A stretch of DNA of 64,000 nt from CAYNWT01 sp964450955. Lineage in GTDB: Bacteria > Planctomycetota > Planctomycetia > Planctomycetales > Planctomycetaceae. The position numbers were made by a program, and so were the translations under genes. The DNA lies in assembly GCA_964450955.1 (NCBI GenBank), contig CAYVFI010000024.1, positions 1-64,000 of the forward strand. The letters are read 5' to 3'. The stretch's first letter is position 1. Each line of letters opens with the position of its first letter. Shown in pieces: positions 55,196-63,583 of this stretch. Under the pieces are notes generated by a model that saw nothing but the letters and a program-made list of their open reading frames with translations, searched no databases and was not told where the DNA came from.

Positions 55196-56278
55196 ATGGC
55201 TACCAACATCGATTTTCGATCTGACACTGTCACTCGCCCCACGGCCGCGATGCGTGAGGCAATGGCGAACGCGGAAGTTGGCGATGATATGATGGGCGAA
55301 GATCCCACCGTCAATCGTCTGGAAGCTCGCTTCGCTGAAATGTTTAACATGGAAGCCGCGGTCTTTGCGTGTTCCGGAACGCAGTCGAACCAGATGGGCG
55401 TGCGTGCCAACTGTGTGCCGGGTGACGAACTGCTTATCAACGAAACCGGCCACATCGCCAACTTCGAAGCCGGCGGCCCCGCGGTTCTAAGCGGCGTGAC
55501 GGTCAGAACCATCGAGGCGCCAGACGGCAAGTTGGATCTGGAACACCTTGAAGGCAAAATTCGCGCGACGGACCAGCATCTTTGTCCCACGAAGTTGGTT
55601 TGTCTTGAGAACACAACCAACATCGCGGGCGGCCGAGTCTACACGGTTGAGCATATGGCTCGCGTGTCGGGTTGGGCTCGCGAAAACGGACTGCGAATGC
55701 ACCTGGACGGCGCGCGGGTGTTTAATGCGTGTATTGTTGGTGGATACGAACCGGCAGCGATGGGACCGTTGTTTGACACGATTTCGATTTGCCTGTCGAA
55801 GGGACTTGGCTGCCCGATGGGTTCCATTCTGGTGGGCGACGCTGCGAGTATTCGCAGGGCGCGGTTGGCCAGGAAGCAGTTTGGTGGTTCGCTGCGTCAG
55901 GCGGGAATCGTCGCTGCCGCCGCTGAGTACGCGCTGGATCACCATGTTGATCGCCTGGCCGAAGATCACGACAACGCGATGTTGTTGGCGAAGAATCTTA
56001 GTCAGATTGATGGCATCAATCTGAATCTGGCTGATGTCGAAACGAATTTGGTGTTCTTCACCATTGACGCTGAACTTGGAACCGCCGTGCAGCTGTCAGG
56101 TAAGCTGCGAGAGCAGGGCATCCTTATCGGTCCGATGGGTGGGCAACGGATGCGAGCCTGCACTCACTTGGATATCTCAACGGAAGATATTGGAACCATT
56201 ACCGATGCGATTCGCGAAGCGTGTTCGACTGGGTTTCGCGAGTACGCCGTAGTCGGGGCAGGGCCGTACGACAAGTAG
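55196..56278 (+). CDS. ltaE: Low-specificity L-threonine aldolase
   Basis: PLP-dependent fold-type I enzyme that splits L-threonine/L-allo-threonine to glycine and acetaldehyde. Landmarks: FRSDTVTRPT at the start, GDDMMGEDPTVN, FACSGTQSNQ, HLDGARVFNA near residue 165, and the PLP Lys in CLSKGLGCPMGS near 202. The C-terminal LVFF...QLSGKLREQGIL segment completes the family pattern. The ATG at 55196 has a weak GAGA ribosome-binding site. Length 360 aa is slightly longer than the usual 333-345, with a short C-terminal extension. Cytoplasmic. Confidence 0.93.
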   Translation: MATNIDFRSDTVTRPTAAMREAMANAEVGDDMMGEDPTVNRLEARFAEMFNMEAAVFACSGTQSNQMGVRANCVPGDELLINETGHIANFEAGGPAVLSGVTVRTIEAPDGKLDLEHLEGKIRATDQHLCPTKLVCLENTTNIAGGRVYTVEHMARVSGWARENGLRMHLDGARVFNACIVGGYEPAAMGPLFDTISICLSKGLGCPMGSILVGDAASIRRARLARKQFGGSLRQAGIVAAAAEYALDHHVDRLAEDHDNAMLLAKNLSQIDGINLNLADVETNLVFFTIDAELGTAVQLSGKLREQGILIGPMGGQRMRACTHLDISTEDIGTITDAIREACSTGFREYAVVGAGPYDK

Positions 56279-56299
56279 CCGACAGGCACTTGGCCCTCT

Positions 56300-56334
56300 C
56301 CGGGCCTGAGAGCCCGGCTCTCCCAGAGGGAGAG
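56300..56334. repeat. Two adjacent perfect hairpins (possible REP-like element)
   Basis: CCGGGC (56300-56305)/GCCCGG (56312-56317) and directly after it CTCTCCC (56318-56324)/GGGAGAG (56328-56334) form two back-to-back stems just after the threonine aldolase gene. There is no T-tract. The pattern resembles dispersed palindromic elements found between genes. Confidence 0.6.
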
Positions 56335-56353
56335 TGGCTTGGGGGGTGGACGC

Positions 56354-56389
56354 AAAAAAATGGACGTTGACCGAGTGGCCAACGTCCAT
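56354..56389 (-). terminator. Intrinsic terminator of the S46 peptidase gene
   Basis: On the minus strand a 13-bp stem (one A-C mismatch; arms 56377-56389 and 56360-56372) with a 4-nt loop runs into seven Ts (56360-56354). It lies 27 bp downstream of the S46 peptidase stop. Confidence 0.88.
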
Positions 56390-56415
56390 AGGTCGTTGCA
56401 GATTGACGGGCTGAA

Positions 56416-58455
56416 TTACTTGCCGAGTTCGTCCGCGTACTTGCCAGCTCCGTAGATGTTTCGCATGGATTCGCGGATTGCTGAACCTGCGACTGAGACG
56501 GCTCGGGAGACGTCGTCGGTGTAGAGATAGTCGCTGGTCAGGCTTTGAATGTTGCCATCAAAGATGATGCCAACAAATTCGCCCTTGCGGTTGACTACGG
56601 GACTGCCGCTATTGCCGCCGATGATGTCTGCGGTGCAGACGAAGTTGAATGGCGTTTCGCCTTTGATTTTGTCCTTGGCACCGTCCCACGATTCTGGCAG
56701 CTTCCAGTCGCCCGTCGCGCCGTGGTCGGCTTCGTGTTTGAACGCGCCGCCCATTGTGGTCCAGGCAGGAACAGTCTCGCCGTTTTCCTGGTAGTTTCGC
56801 ACGGTTCCAAACGCCAAACGCAGCGTGAACGTTGCGTCAGGGTAGGTTCCTGTTCCCTGCACGGCGTTGGTTGCCTCAGCGACTTTCGCGTAGGCCTGAC
56901 GTTCTTCTTCGGCAGCGGCTTCGCTGGCTTTCCTTGATTCACGAAGTAGTGGTTCCATCAATTTGGCCAGAGCAATCATGGGATCGTCAGAGCCGGCGAT
57001 GGCTCCACTTTTCGCCAGTTTGCGGCGAGCATCAATGTCCATCAAACTTGTTCGGTTGACCAGTTCGGACGCTCGGTCTGCAGGGCTTTTGCCATCGAGG
57101 ACTTTTTGAACCAATTCGTTCTCGGCGTTCCAATACTCGACCAGTCGAGCCAACTCGTCGGCGAGTTTGACTCGTTCAAGGTCCGGATAAATTGGTGCGG
57201 ATGAAAACAGGTTTTGTTCCAACGACTCACGAGCACTGTCGCGGAATTCACGCAGACGTTCGGCGCTGGGCTTCTTGTCTTCGGCCGACATCAGGACCAG
57301 CGTTTCTGCCAGCCCGTAAAGACGTGAACGGAAGGTTGTGACCTTGCCAAGCGTCTTGACTTTCTCTTTCTGCAGTCGCGCCACATCGTCCCACGCGGCT
57401 GCCAGTGGCTTCAGCTTTGGGTCGGCCTTCACTGCCTGAAGCAGCCTGGCTTCGGCCTGCATCTTTTTCTGCATGACGGCCGGGTTTTGCAGACCACCAA
57501 TCATCCCGGTGTAGGCTTTGCGAGAGTTTTGCAATCCGAACAAATCGTCCTGGGCACGCCGTTTCTGTTCTGGTCCACCAAGCCCGAACTGTTGCATGAG
57601 AATCTCTTTGCGACGAATGAAATCCAGAACATACGGAATTCGCGCGTCGCGCAGGTGGCGTAGTGAATCGACTGTGAAGAGCCGTTGTGTTCGGCCGGGG
57701 TTTCCGGACACGAACACCAAATCGTTTTCTGCTGACGGTTCATCGGCCCACTTCAGGAAGTTGTCAATTTTCGCGGGTTTGCCGTCTTCGTAAACGCGAA
57801 ACAGTGTTACGTCCAGGCAATACCGGGGGTATTCGAAGTTGTCAGCGTCACCGCCAAAGAAAGCGATCGCGGCTTCGGGAGCCCACACCAAACGGATGTC
57901 CGTGTACTTCTTGTATCGGTAAAGATGGAACTTCGAACCGCCGTACAAAGTCACAACGTCGCTGCGGAGTCCGGTTGCATCGAGAGACTTTTGTTCGATG
58001 TCCGCCATTGCAGCGCGGCGGGCTTTGGCGGCGGCTTCGGTTGAGACGCCGTCCTTGACAGCAGCCATCACCTTGTCGGTGACGTCTTCAATCGAAACCA
58101 GTTGATTGAGTTCCAGGTCCGGAGCTTTAAGTTCCTGCTCAGGGCCAGCAGCAAGGTAGCCATCTTCTGCAACGTTGCGATCCTTGTTGGAAAGCTTGAA
58201 CAGGGTTTCGCTGGCAACGTGGTGGTTGGTCAGAACCAGTCCGGTTGACGAAACAAACGAACCCGAACCGCCGGAGTTGAACCGTACGGAGGAAAGCCGC
58301 AGATGGTCGGCCCATTCCTTTGTCGGTTCGAAGTCGTAGCGTTCTTTCAGTTGCTTTAATGGCAGGTCATTGAACAGCCACATGCCTTCATCGGCTGAGG
58401 CAGCAAGTGGCATGACGGCCAACGTGCAGAGGAGACAAACGACATTTCGGAGCAT
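56416..58455 (-). CDS. S46-family dipeptidyl peptidase (DPP7/DPP11-like)
   Basis: Exported serine exopeptidase that removes N-terminal dipeptides. A signal peptide (about residues 1-22) ends in AASA-DEG. The chymotrypsin-like triad is split around a helical domain as in this family: His in LTNHHV (His 78/79), Asp in GGDADNFEYPR near 210 and Ser in GGNSGSPVVN near 620. The family start motif DEGMWLF is present. AAGGA upstream supports ATG 58455; a GTG at 58476 adds seven residues. The product is 679 aa, close to DPP7/11 (~710-720). S1 specificity (Asp/Glu versus hydrophobic) cannot be read here without alignment. Followed by a strong terminator. Confidence 0.93.
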   Translation of the reverse strand: MLRNVVCLLCTLAVMPLAASADEGMWLFNDLPLKQLKERYDFEPTKEWADHLRLSSVRFNSGGSGSFVSSTGLVLTNHHVASETLFKLSNKDRNVAEDGYLAAGPEQELKAPDLELNQLVSIEDVTDKVMAAVKDGVSTEAAAKARRAAMADIEQKSLDATGLRSDVVTLYGGSKFHLYRYKKYTDIRLVWAPEAAIAFFGGDADNFEYPRYCLDVTLFRVYEDGKPAKIDNFLKWADEPSAENDLVFVSGNPGRTQRLFTVDSLRHLRDARIPYVLDFIRRKEILMQQFGLGGPEQKRRAQDDLFGLQNSRKAYTGMIGGLQNPAVMQKKMQAEARLLQAVKADPKLKPLAAAWDDVARLQKEKVKTLGKVTTFRSRLYGLAETLVLMSAEDKKPSAERLREFRDSARESLEQNLFSSAPIYPDLERVKLADELARLVEYWNAENELVQKVLDGKSPADRASELVNRTSLMDIDARRKLAKSGAIAGSDDPMIALAKLMEPLLRESRKASEAAAEEERQAYAKVAEATNAVQGTGTYPDATFTLRLAFGTVRNYQENGETVPAWTTMGGAFKHEADHGATGDWKLPESWDGAKDKIKGETPFNFVCTADIIGGNSGSPVVNRKGEFVGIIFDGNIQSLTSDYLYTDDVSRAVSVAGSAIRESMRNIYGAGKYADELGK

Positions 58456-58527
58456 GAGCGGGATCCTTGAGTCCACGATGTGTTTACGTGTCGGATCATG
58501 GCAAATGCCGGGACGATTCGCAAAGTA

Positions 58528-59205
58528 TCACCGGGCCGGTAATTCGTCTAACGGTTCCGGTTCCTGTGTACTGATGGCGGCGTAGGCGGGAACCGCAAGG
58601 ATGGCGCCCAGAATCGTTGCGACAACATAGACCCAGAGATGCTGCACGTGGCCACTGACGACTGCCGGAGCGATTGAACGAGCCGGATTCATGGAGGCGC
58701 CGCAAATCGGCCCGGCAAACATGGCTTCAAATCCCACGACCGATCCGATGGCAATTCCAGCCGTGATGCCCTTTTCTTTCGCCCCGGTTGAGACGTTTAA
58801 AATGACGAACATCAACATGAAGGTCAGCACGACCTCAAACACAAACGATTGCAGCCAGGGCCCGGCAGGCAGCGTAGCTCCCAGGTAGCCGTGTTCCGGA
58901 AACATTAGCTTTAACAAACCGGTGGCAAGAAACGCACCGGCGGACTGGCTAACAATGTAGGGAACCGCTTCCGTTGGCGCGAATCGTTTGGCCACTGCGA
59001 ACGCGATTGTGACCGCAGGATTAATGTGTGCGCCGGAAATGTCGCCAATGGCGTAGATCATCGCCAGGACAACCAGACCGAACGTCATTGCAATACCCAC
59101 GTGGGTGACCGGGCTATTGGCGGCCACATCGTTTACAATAATCGCACCCGTGCCCGCAAAGACCAGGCAAAAGGTCCCGATCATTTCGGCGATGTACTTT
59201 TTCAT
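58528..59205 (-). CDS. Aquaporin-family channel, probably ArsR-controlled (AqpS-like)
   Basis: Six-helix MIP channel with both NPA motifs (residues 62-64 in HINPAVT and 173-175 in SMNPARS) and the selectivity-filter Arg 176. Length 225 aa fits aquaporins better than the longer glycerol facilitators. It is divergent from an ArsR-type repressor gene, with a perfect palindrome between them (59255-59270), so it may be induced by arsenite and act as an arsenite channel, as AqpS does in some ars operons. No ArsB, ArsC or Acr3 gene is seen nearby. Water or small-solute transport remains possible. Confidence 0.9.
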   Translation of the reverse strand: MKKYIAEMIGTFCLVFAGTGAIIVNDVAANSPVTHVGIAMTFGLVVLAMIYAIGDISGAHINPAVTIAFAVAKRFAPTEAVPYIVSQSAGAFLATGLLKLMFPEHGYLGATLPAGPWLQSFVFEVVLTFMLMFVILNVSTGAKEKGITAGIAIGSVVGFEAMFAGPICGASMNPARSIAPAVVSGHVQHLWVYVVATILGAILAVPAYAAISTQEPEPLDELPAR

Positions 59206-59254
59206 GCCTGGTGCTCTGCCGGTTCGTGTTGTGTGTGTTGCGTTACTTTTACAT

Positions 59255-59270
59255 TTCTATAATTATAGAA
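59255..59270. promoter_or_regulatory. Perfect palindromic operator TTCTATAATTATAGAA
   Basis: A 16-bp perfect dyad lies between the divergent aquaporin and arsR starts. It contains TATAAT on both strands, so it can serve as the -10 box for both genes while being bound by the repressor. It ends 2 bp before the arsR ATG, which would make arsR almost leaderless if that -10 box is used. Confidence 0.8.
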
Positions 59271-59272
59271 TT

Positions 59273-59605
59273 ATGAAAACAACCCAAGCCGTCCGCGCGA
59301 TGTCTGCTTTGGCTCAGGAATCAAGACTCAAGGTCTTCCGGCTGCTGGTGCGCGCGGGGGAAGCGGGGATGGCTGCGGGGCAGATCGCTGAAAAGCTGAA
59401 GGTGGCACCAGCAACGATGTCGTTCCATTTAAAGGAACTGACCAGCGCGGGGCTAATCGATCAGCGCCGCGACGGGCGGCAGGTGATCTATTCGCTAAAC
59501 GTGCAGTGCATGCAGTCGCTGCTGGCGTTTCTTGTGGAAGACTGTTGCCAGGGCCAGCCCGAACTTTGCCAGTCTGCGTTCGCGTCGATTAAGTGTTGCG
59601 AGTAG
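59273..59605 (+). CDS. arsR: ArsR-family metalloid-responsive repressor
   Basis: Winged-helix repressor of the ArsR/SmtB family. Landmarks: RLKVFRLLVRAG, the recognition helix APATMSFHLKELTSAGLI, and the wing DQRRDGRQVIYSL. The C-terminus carries DCCQGQPELC (Cys 91, 92, 99) and a final KCCE (Cys 108, 109), the arrangement expected for As(III)/Sb(III) binding in ArsRs with C-terminal sites. ATG 59273 gives 110 aa, family length, and the palindrome sits directly upstream. It likely represses the divergent aquaporin gene and itself. It is convergent with the methyltransferase gene 17 bp away. Confidence 0.93.
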   Translation: MKTTQAVRAMSALAQESRLKVFRLLVRAGEAGMAAGQIAEKLKVAPATMSFHLKELTSAGLIDQRRDGRQVIYSLNVQCMQSLLAFLVEDCCQGQPELCQSAFASIKCCE

Positions 59606-59622
59606 CACGCCGCAGGACGTCG

Positions 59623-60438
59623 CTACTGAACTCTCTGAGTTCGGTTTTGGCACGGGCCTGTAGAGTCCGGCGACCCTGTTTTCGGATGGGCGGCATCCTG
59701 GCTGTCAACGACTCGAAGAAGGTTTGTTTTCTTTCTCAGCAGGCGCAGTGTAACGAAGATTGCCAGGCCAATAAGAAAGATGACTGTCCAACTGGTGTCC
59801 AGGTAAAAGCGTCTATCGACCACAACGTGTTCGGCCAGGTGCATCAGAAAGAAGCCCGTCGTGATGCCAAAGACACCGCAGTATTCTTTCTTCAAAACTG
59901 TCCGAATATTGAAGTTTCGAGCCGGCTTTTGCCAGTTGCTGAAAGTGGGAATGAAGCATGGTCGTCTTGCGGCCCAGCGCAGGTATTCGTCACCAAATGT
60001 TTTGGTAAGGAACGCTTCTTCTGTCGCGATGATGCGTTCGTAGTACAGCCAGAACGCCAGCACATAAATCATTGTGAACGAGGTATCGGCCAGGATAAGA
60101 ACCACGCCCAGCCAGATGACAAAGTTGCCCAGGTACAGTGGGTTCCGAACAACCGAATACATGCCGGTTGTGTTTAACGACAACGCTTTTTGGTCGTGTG
60201 TGTTTCTTCCTGACGTTCCGCGCGGGACAAAGCCGATGGTCGCTATTCGAATGGCCAGGCCGAAAAGCGAAATGGCCAGACAGCCGAACGCCCAGTATCC
60301 CTGGGGATTTTCCGCACCTGGTTCATACGTGAATCGCGCGGCAACAGTTGCGGCAGGAGCCAGAAGCAGGAAGGGCAGTAGGCCGCGCCAGCGAAACAGG
60401 AAGACGCCATCGTGGGCAAGTCGAGCGTTCATCATCAT
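59623..60438 (-). CDS. ICMT/PEMT-family membrane methyltransferase
   Basis: Integral membrane protein (about six helices) with the conserved RNPLYLGN motif and the following EEAFLTKTFGDEYLRW segment, the SAM-binding signature of isoprenylcysteine carboxyl / phospholipid methyltransferases. Extra helices and a basic tail follow the catalytic region. The substrate in bacteria is usually a lipid or prenyl group; it cannot be stated here. The first of three consecutive ATGs (60438) is used; the upstream frame to 60507 lacks support. It is convergent with arsR and probably unrelated to arsenic. Confidence 0.83.
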   Translation of the reverse strand: MMMNARLAHDGVFLFRWRGLLPFLLLAPAATVAARFTYEPGAENPQGYWAFGCLAISLFGLAIRIATIGFVPRGTSGRNTHDQKALSLNTTGMYSVVRNPLYLGNFVIWLGVVLILADTSFTMIYVLAFWLYYERIIATEEAFLTKTFGDEYLRWAARRPCFIPTFSNWQKPARNFNIRTVLKKEYCGVFGITTGFFLMHLAEHVVVDRRFYLDTSWTVIFLIGLAIFVTLRLLRKKTNLLRVVDSQDAAHPKTGSPDSTGPCQNRTQRVQ

Positions 60439-60682
60439 GTGCGGGAGTCCTAACGATACGGCCGGCGCTCGGGCTGTGTACCAAGAAGCGTCACGCGGAG
60501 TCAACATGGGCGGTTGTCAGTAGAGCTACCGGCAGTTTTTGCCGAAACCGGCCGTGCACTGGCGAAAGTGGTTTCGCTGCGGCTCCCTTCGCCGACACCG
60601 TTTCTTCCGAACCTGACGTTGGTTGCCTGTTCAACGCTGGTATTGGCCTGCAGTGGTTTGGTGCGGTGGCTGGAGGGGGGGC

Positions 60683-61888
60683 TTAGGAGTTGAGCGTGTC
60701 TTCGTACAGCTTCAGCATTTTTTCGAGGCACAGTTCCAGGCTGTAGTGCTCACGAATCATCGCCGCTCCGGCGCGGCCCAGGTGGCGGTGTTGTTCAGGG
60801 TCTTCCAGAACCTCAAGTGCCAACTCGCTAAGGCGATCGACATCGTAGAAGCCAGCCATCAACCCGTTCTCACCGTGCTTGATCATTTCGCGAACGGGTG
60901 GAGTATCAGAACCCAGAACCGTGCAACCGCACGAGAGTGCGTTCATCATGGACCAGCTAAGCACAAACGGAACTGTCAGGTAGATGTGCAAATCGGACAT
61001 GCTAAACACATCGATCAGTGTCGATGGATCAACTCGACCGGTGAAGATGAACCGGTCCAAATCGTAATCGTCTTGTTTCAGTACGTGTTCTCTAAATGTC
61101 TTTTCCTCAATGTGGTTTTCGTCGCCCCCGTAGCAGACTCGATCAGAACCAACGCAAAGAAAAATTACGTCGTCTCGTGCGTCGCAGATTTTCTTTGCGA
61201 CCTTCATGAAGATGTCAAACCCACGCATGGATTCAAACCCGCGCGAGACGTAGGTGACGATGCGCGTTTCGGGTGGGATGGTTCGATCGCCAATTTTGCG
61301 TTCGACACTCTCCCGGGGAGCCCAAATGTTGGTGTCGATTCCGTCAAAGACCGTTTCCAGTTTTGGTTGATACTCTTTCGGAAACAGACTGCGTTGCCAC
61401 GACGTGGGGCAGTAGCCACGGGCGCAGGTATCGAGATCGACAAGTATCATCGCGTTCCGCGTGCGCGAGCGGAGGATGGTGAGTTCTTCGGTTGGGAACT
61501 CCTGTCGGAAGTCCAGGTCGGAACCCTTGCTGCTGTAGTAGTATTCGAAGTAGTTGAGGATCGGGACGTCATAAAGATCGGCCAGGAATGCGGTCGAACC
61601 GAAACCACTGTGGCCGACAATGAGATCCGGCTTGATTTCAGGATGAGCTTTGCACGTTTCGTACACAGCATGAGCGTGCCAGGTCGCGTTCTCAAATGTG
61701 CGGCTGCAGTAGTGCGACGCCGCGGTGGCTCCGCTTTTCGTCTTGTACTGCACGCGGCGGATGCCGTTGACGTTGTCGTCGGGCAATTCACTAACGAAAG
61801 TGCATTGGTGCCCCTGCTTGCGGATAAGGTGTCCGGCAATGTGCCCGAACTGAGCCGGGAAGTTCTTGTGGACGAACAGGATGTGCAT
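60683..61888 (-). CDS. GT4-family glycosyltransferase
   Basis: Starts MHILFVHKNFPAQFGHIAGH (ATG 61888), a GT-B fold opening typical of GT4. The C-terminal domain has CVGSDR, FTGRVDPSTLIDVFSMSDL and, near residue 330, the donor-binding SCGCTVLGSDTPPVREMI with the E-x7-E-like pattern. Nucleotide-sugar-dependent retaining transfer is expected, on a lipid or polysaccharide. Residues ~125-160 contain many Tyr/Phe (LNYFEYYYSS). A stem-loop separates it from the M28 peptidase gene upstream on the same strand. Acceptor unknown. Confidence 0.9.
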   Translation of the reverse strand: MHILFVHKNFPAQFGHIAGHLIRKQGHQCTFVSELPDDNVNGIRRVQYKTKSGATAASHYCSRTFENATWHAHAVYETCKAHPEIKPDLIVGHSGFGSTAFLADLYDVPILNYFEYYYSSKGSDLDFRQEFPTEELTILRSRTRNAMILVDLDTCARGYCPTSWQRSLFPKEYQPKLETVFDGIDTNIWAPRESVERKIGDRTIPPETRIVTYVSRGFESMRGFDIFMKVAKKICDARDDVIFLCVGSDRVCYGGDENHIEEKTFREHVLKQDDYDLDRFIFTGRVDPSTLIDVFSMSDLHIYLTVPFVLSWSMMNALSCGCTVLGSDTPPVREMIKHGENGLMAGFYDVDRLSELALEVLEDPEQHRHLGRAGAAMIREHYSLELCLEKMLKLYEDTLNS

Positions 61889-61945
61889 TTTTGCTCCCGC
61901 GAAGACTTCATACCCGGGCGATGAGCAGACAAGACCCGGAAATTG

Positions 61946-61984
61946 AAATGCCACTGCTGACGGAAGGTACCAGCAGTGGCATTT
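61946..61984 (-). terminator. Stem-loop between the M28 and glycosyltransferase genes
   Basis: A 14-bp perfect stem (AAATGCCACTGCTG at 61946-61959 with its complement at 61971-61984) closes an 11-nt loop. It lies 17 bp after the M28 stop on the minus strand. The T-tract is weak on both strands, so it is a probable but not certain terminator. Confidence 0.65.
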
Positions 61985-62000
61985 TCAGAATAGCCGGAGC

Positions 62001-63473
62001 TTACTTGGCGTTTTCGTTCTTCTCAAAGTGCCCGTGATCGGCGGCCATCATGGCTGCCAGATAATTCAGCCTGGCTGCGTTAACGATTTTCTCGAATTCG
62101 ATCTTGTCCACTGTGTCCGTTGGCTGGTGGTAGTCCGGATGGAATCCGCCAAAGACAAACGTGATCGGAATACCCTTCTTGGCGAAGTTGGCGTGGTCAC
62201 TGCGAGTGTAAACGCCTTCCTGGTCGTACTCGAACGTGAATCCAACGTGTTCGTTCGCTTTCAGTGTTAGGTCGTGCAGGGCCATCGAGATTCGTTTGCT
62301 ACCGACCAGGTGAATATGCCCGACATTCTCCGCCGCGGTCTCCTGGTTGGTTTCTTCATTTCTGCCGACCATGTCCATGTTCAACATGCAGACCATGTCT
62401 TTTAGTGGCTTGGTTGGATTGTCGGCGTAGTGTGCCGAACCCAGCAGTCCGAGTTCTTCACCGCAGAAGACGATCAGGAAGATGCTCCGTTTTGGTTTGA
62501 CTGGGTTCGTGTGGATCGCTTTCGCAATTTGCAGCAAAGCGGTCGAGCCGGAACCGTTGTCGTCTGCACCGGGGAAGACTGTTTTGCCTTGTGTTCCCAG
62601 GTGGTCCAGGTGAGCACCCAGTCCGACGTGTTCGTGGCTGAGGTCAGGATCAGAACCGGGATACCATCCGATCACGTTGGGTATTTCGACGGTCTCTCGA
62701 ACGACTTCAATCGTGTAATCGGCTTTGAAACCTGTCGTGATAATGACGTTTTGTTTTGGTGGCTCTGAGAAGAAATTCTCCGCGAGGTAGCATTCCTTGG
62801 CCAACTTATTGGCGTCTTCAACGCTAACCGAAATCGCGGTGGTGTCGGTTGGAACAGACGCACGCCGGCCGATTCGATCTGTCCGCAGGCCGCGAGCCGT
62901 CACGCGAATCAGGGCTGCCGGTTTCGCGTCACGTAGAACCGGAGGCATTGCCGCGCGTCGGAAGCGTCCGGGTGAGGTGGCCTTGTAGACAATAACCTTT
63001 CCTTCGAATTGTTCAGCGGTTCCGATGTCGGCTCGCGTATCCGTCAGGTTCAGGAACACGATTTGCCCGGACCCTTTCGCTTCGCCAACGTAAGTGCTGA
63101 TGCCAAACTGCAAATCGACTTTGGCGTCGTTAATCGACAGTTGCGTTTCGTCGGCGACACTTGTGCGAACCAGCGGCACAGTTTGGAACCACGAACCATC
63201 GGTTCCGGCTGGAGCAAAGCCAACCTTCGCCAATTCATCTGCGTACCATTTCGCCGCCTTGAAGAAGCCTTCCTGCCCGGTGCCGCGGCCAGCGAATTCG
63301 GGTCCGGCCAGGACATTTAGATGCTTCCGAGAATTCTCAACATTGATGCTGTTGAAGCCGGTTGCGAATTTGTCAGGTACTGGCTTGACCGTCTGGTACT
63401 GCGCAAACGAGGTCGAAGCGGATAGCAGCGCGATTGTTGCGGCAGGCAACACGCGCAGAGAAAAACGAGACAT
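62001..63473 (-). CDS. Exported M28-family metallopeptidase with PA domain (490 aa)
   Basis: A signal peptide (residues ~1-24, ending STSFA-QY) shows export. A PA domain (about 115-240) precedes or interrupts the M28 catalytic domain, which has the co-catalytic zinc ligands: His in GLGAHLDHLG, bridging Asp in GADDNGSG, catalytic and ligand Glu pair in FCGEELGLLGS, Asp in NMDMVGR and His in DYHQPTDT. Such aminopeptidases act on peptides outside the cytoplasm. The ATG at 63473 is preferred over 63497 because the signal starts there. A stem-loop follows the stop. Confidence 0.93.
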   Translation of the reverse strand: MSRFSLRVLPAATIALLSASTSFAQYQTVKPVPDKFATGFNSINVENSRKHLNVLAGPEFAGRGTGQEGFFKAAKWYADELAKVGFAPAGTDGSWFQTVPLVRTSVADETQLSINDAKVDLQFGISTYVGEAKGSGQIVFLNLTDTRADIGTAEQFEGKVIVYKATSPGRFRRAAMPPVLRDAKPAALIRVTARGLRTDRIGRRASVPTDTTAISVSVEDANKLAKECYLAENFFSEPPKQNVIITTGFKADYTIEVVRETVEIPNVIGWYPGSDPDLSHEHVGLGAHLDHLGTQGKTVFPGADDNGSGSTALLQIAKAIHTNPVKPKRSIFLIVFCGEELGLLGSAHYADNPTKPLKDMVCMLNMDMVGRNEETNQETAAENVGHIHLVGSKRISMALHDLTLKANEHVGFTFEYDQEGVYTRSDHANFAKKGIPITFVFGGFHPDYHQPTDTVDKIEFEKIVNAARLNYLAAMMAADHGHFEKNENAK

Positions 63474-63583
63474 GCAAATACTTTCGGGAAGAATCACGTC
63501 GGTGTGGCTTGGCTAAAAGTACCATGCGACCACCGGGTCTCGCAATCATTGCGGACGCGTGGTGTTGGTCGTCTGGTTTCCGG

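Noticed and set aside
60623..61924. 433-codon plus-strand open frame
   Set aside because: Antisense to the glycosyltransferase gene, which shows clear GT4 motifs.
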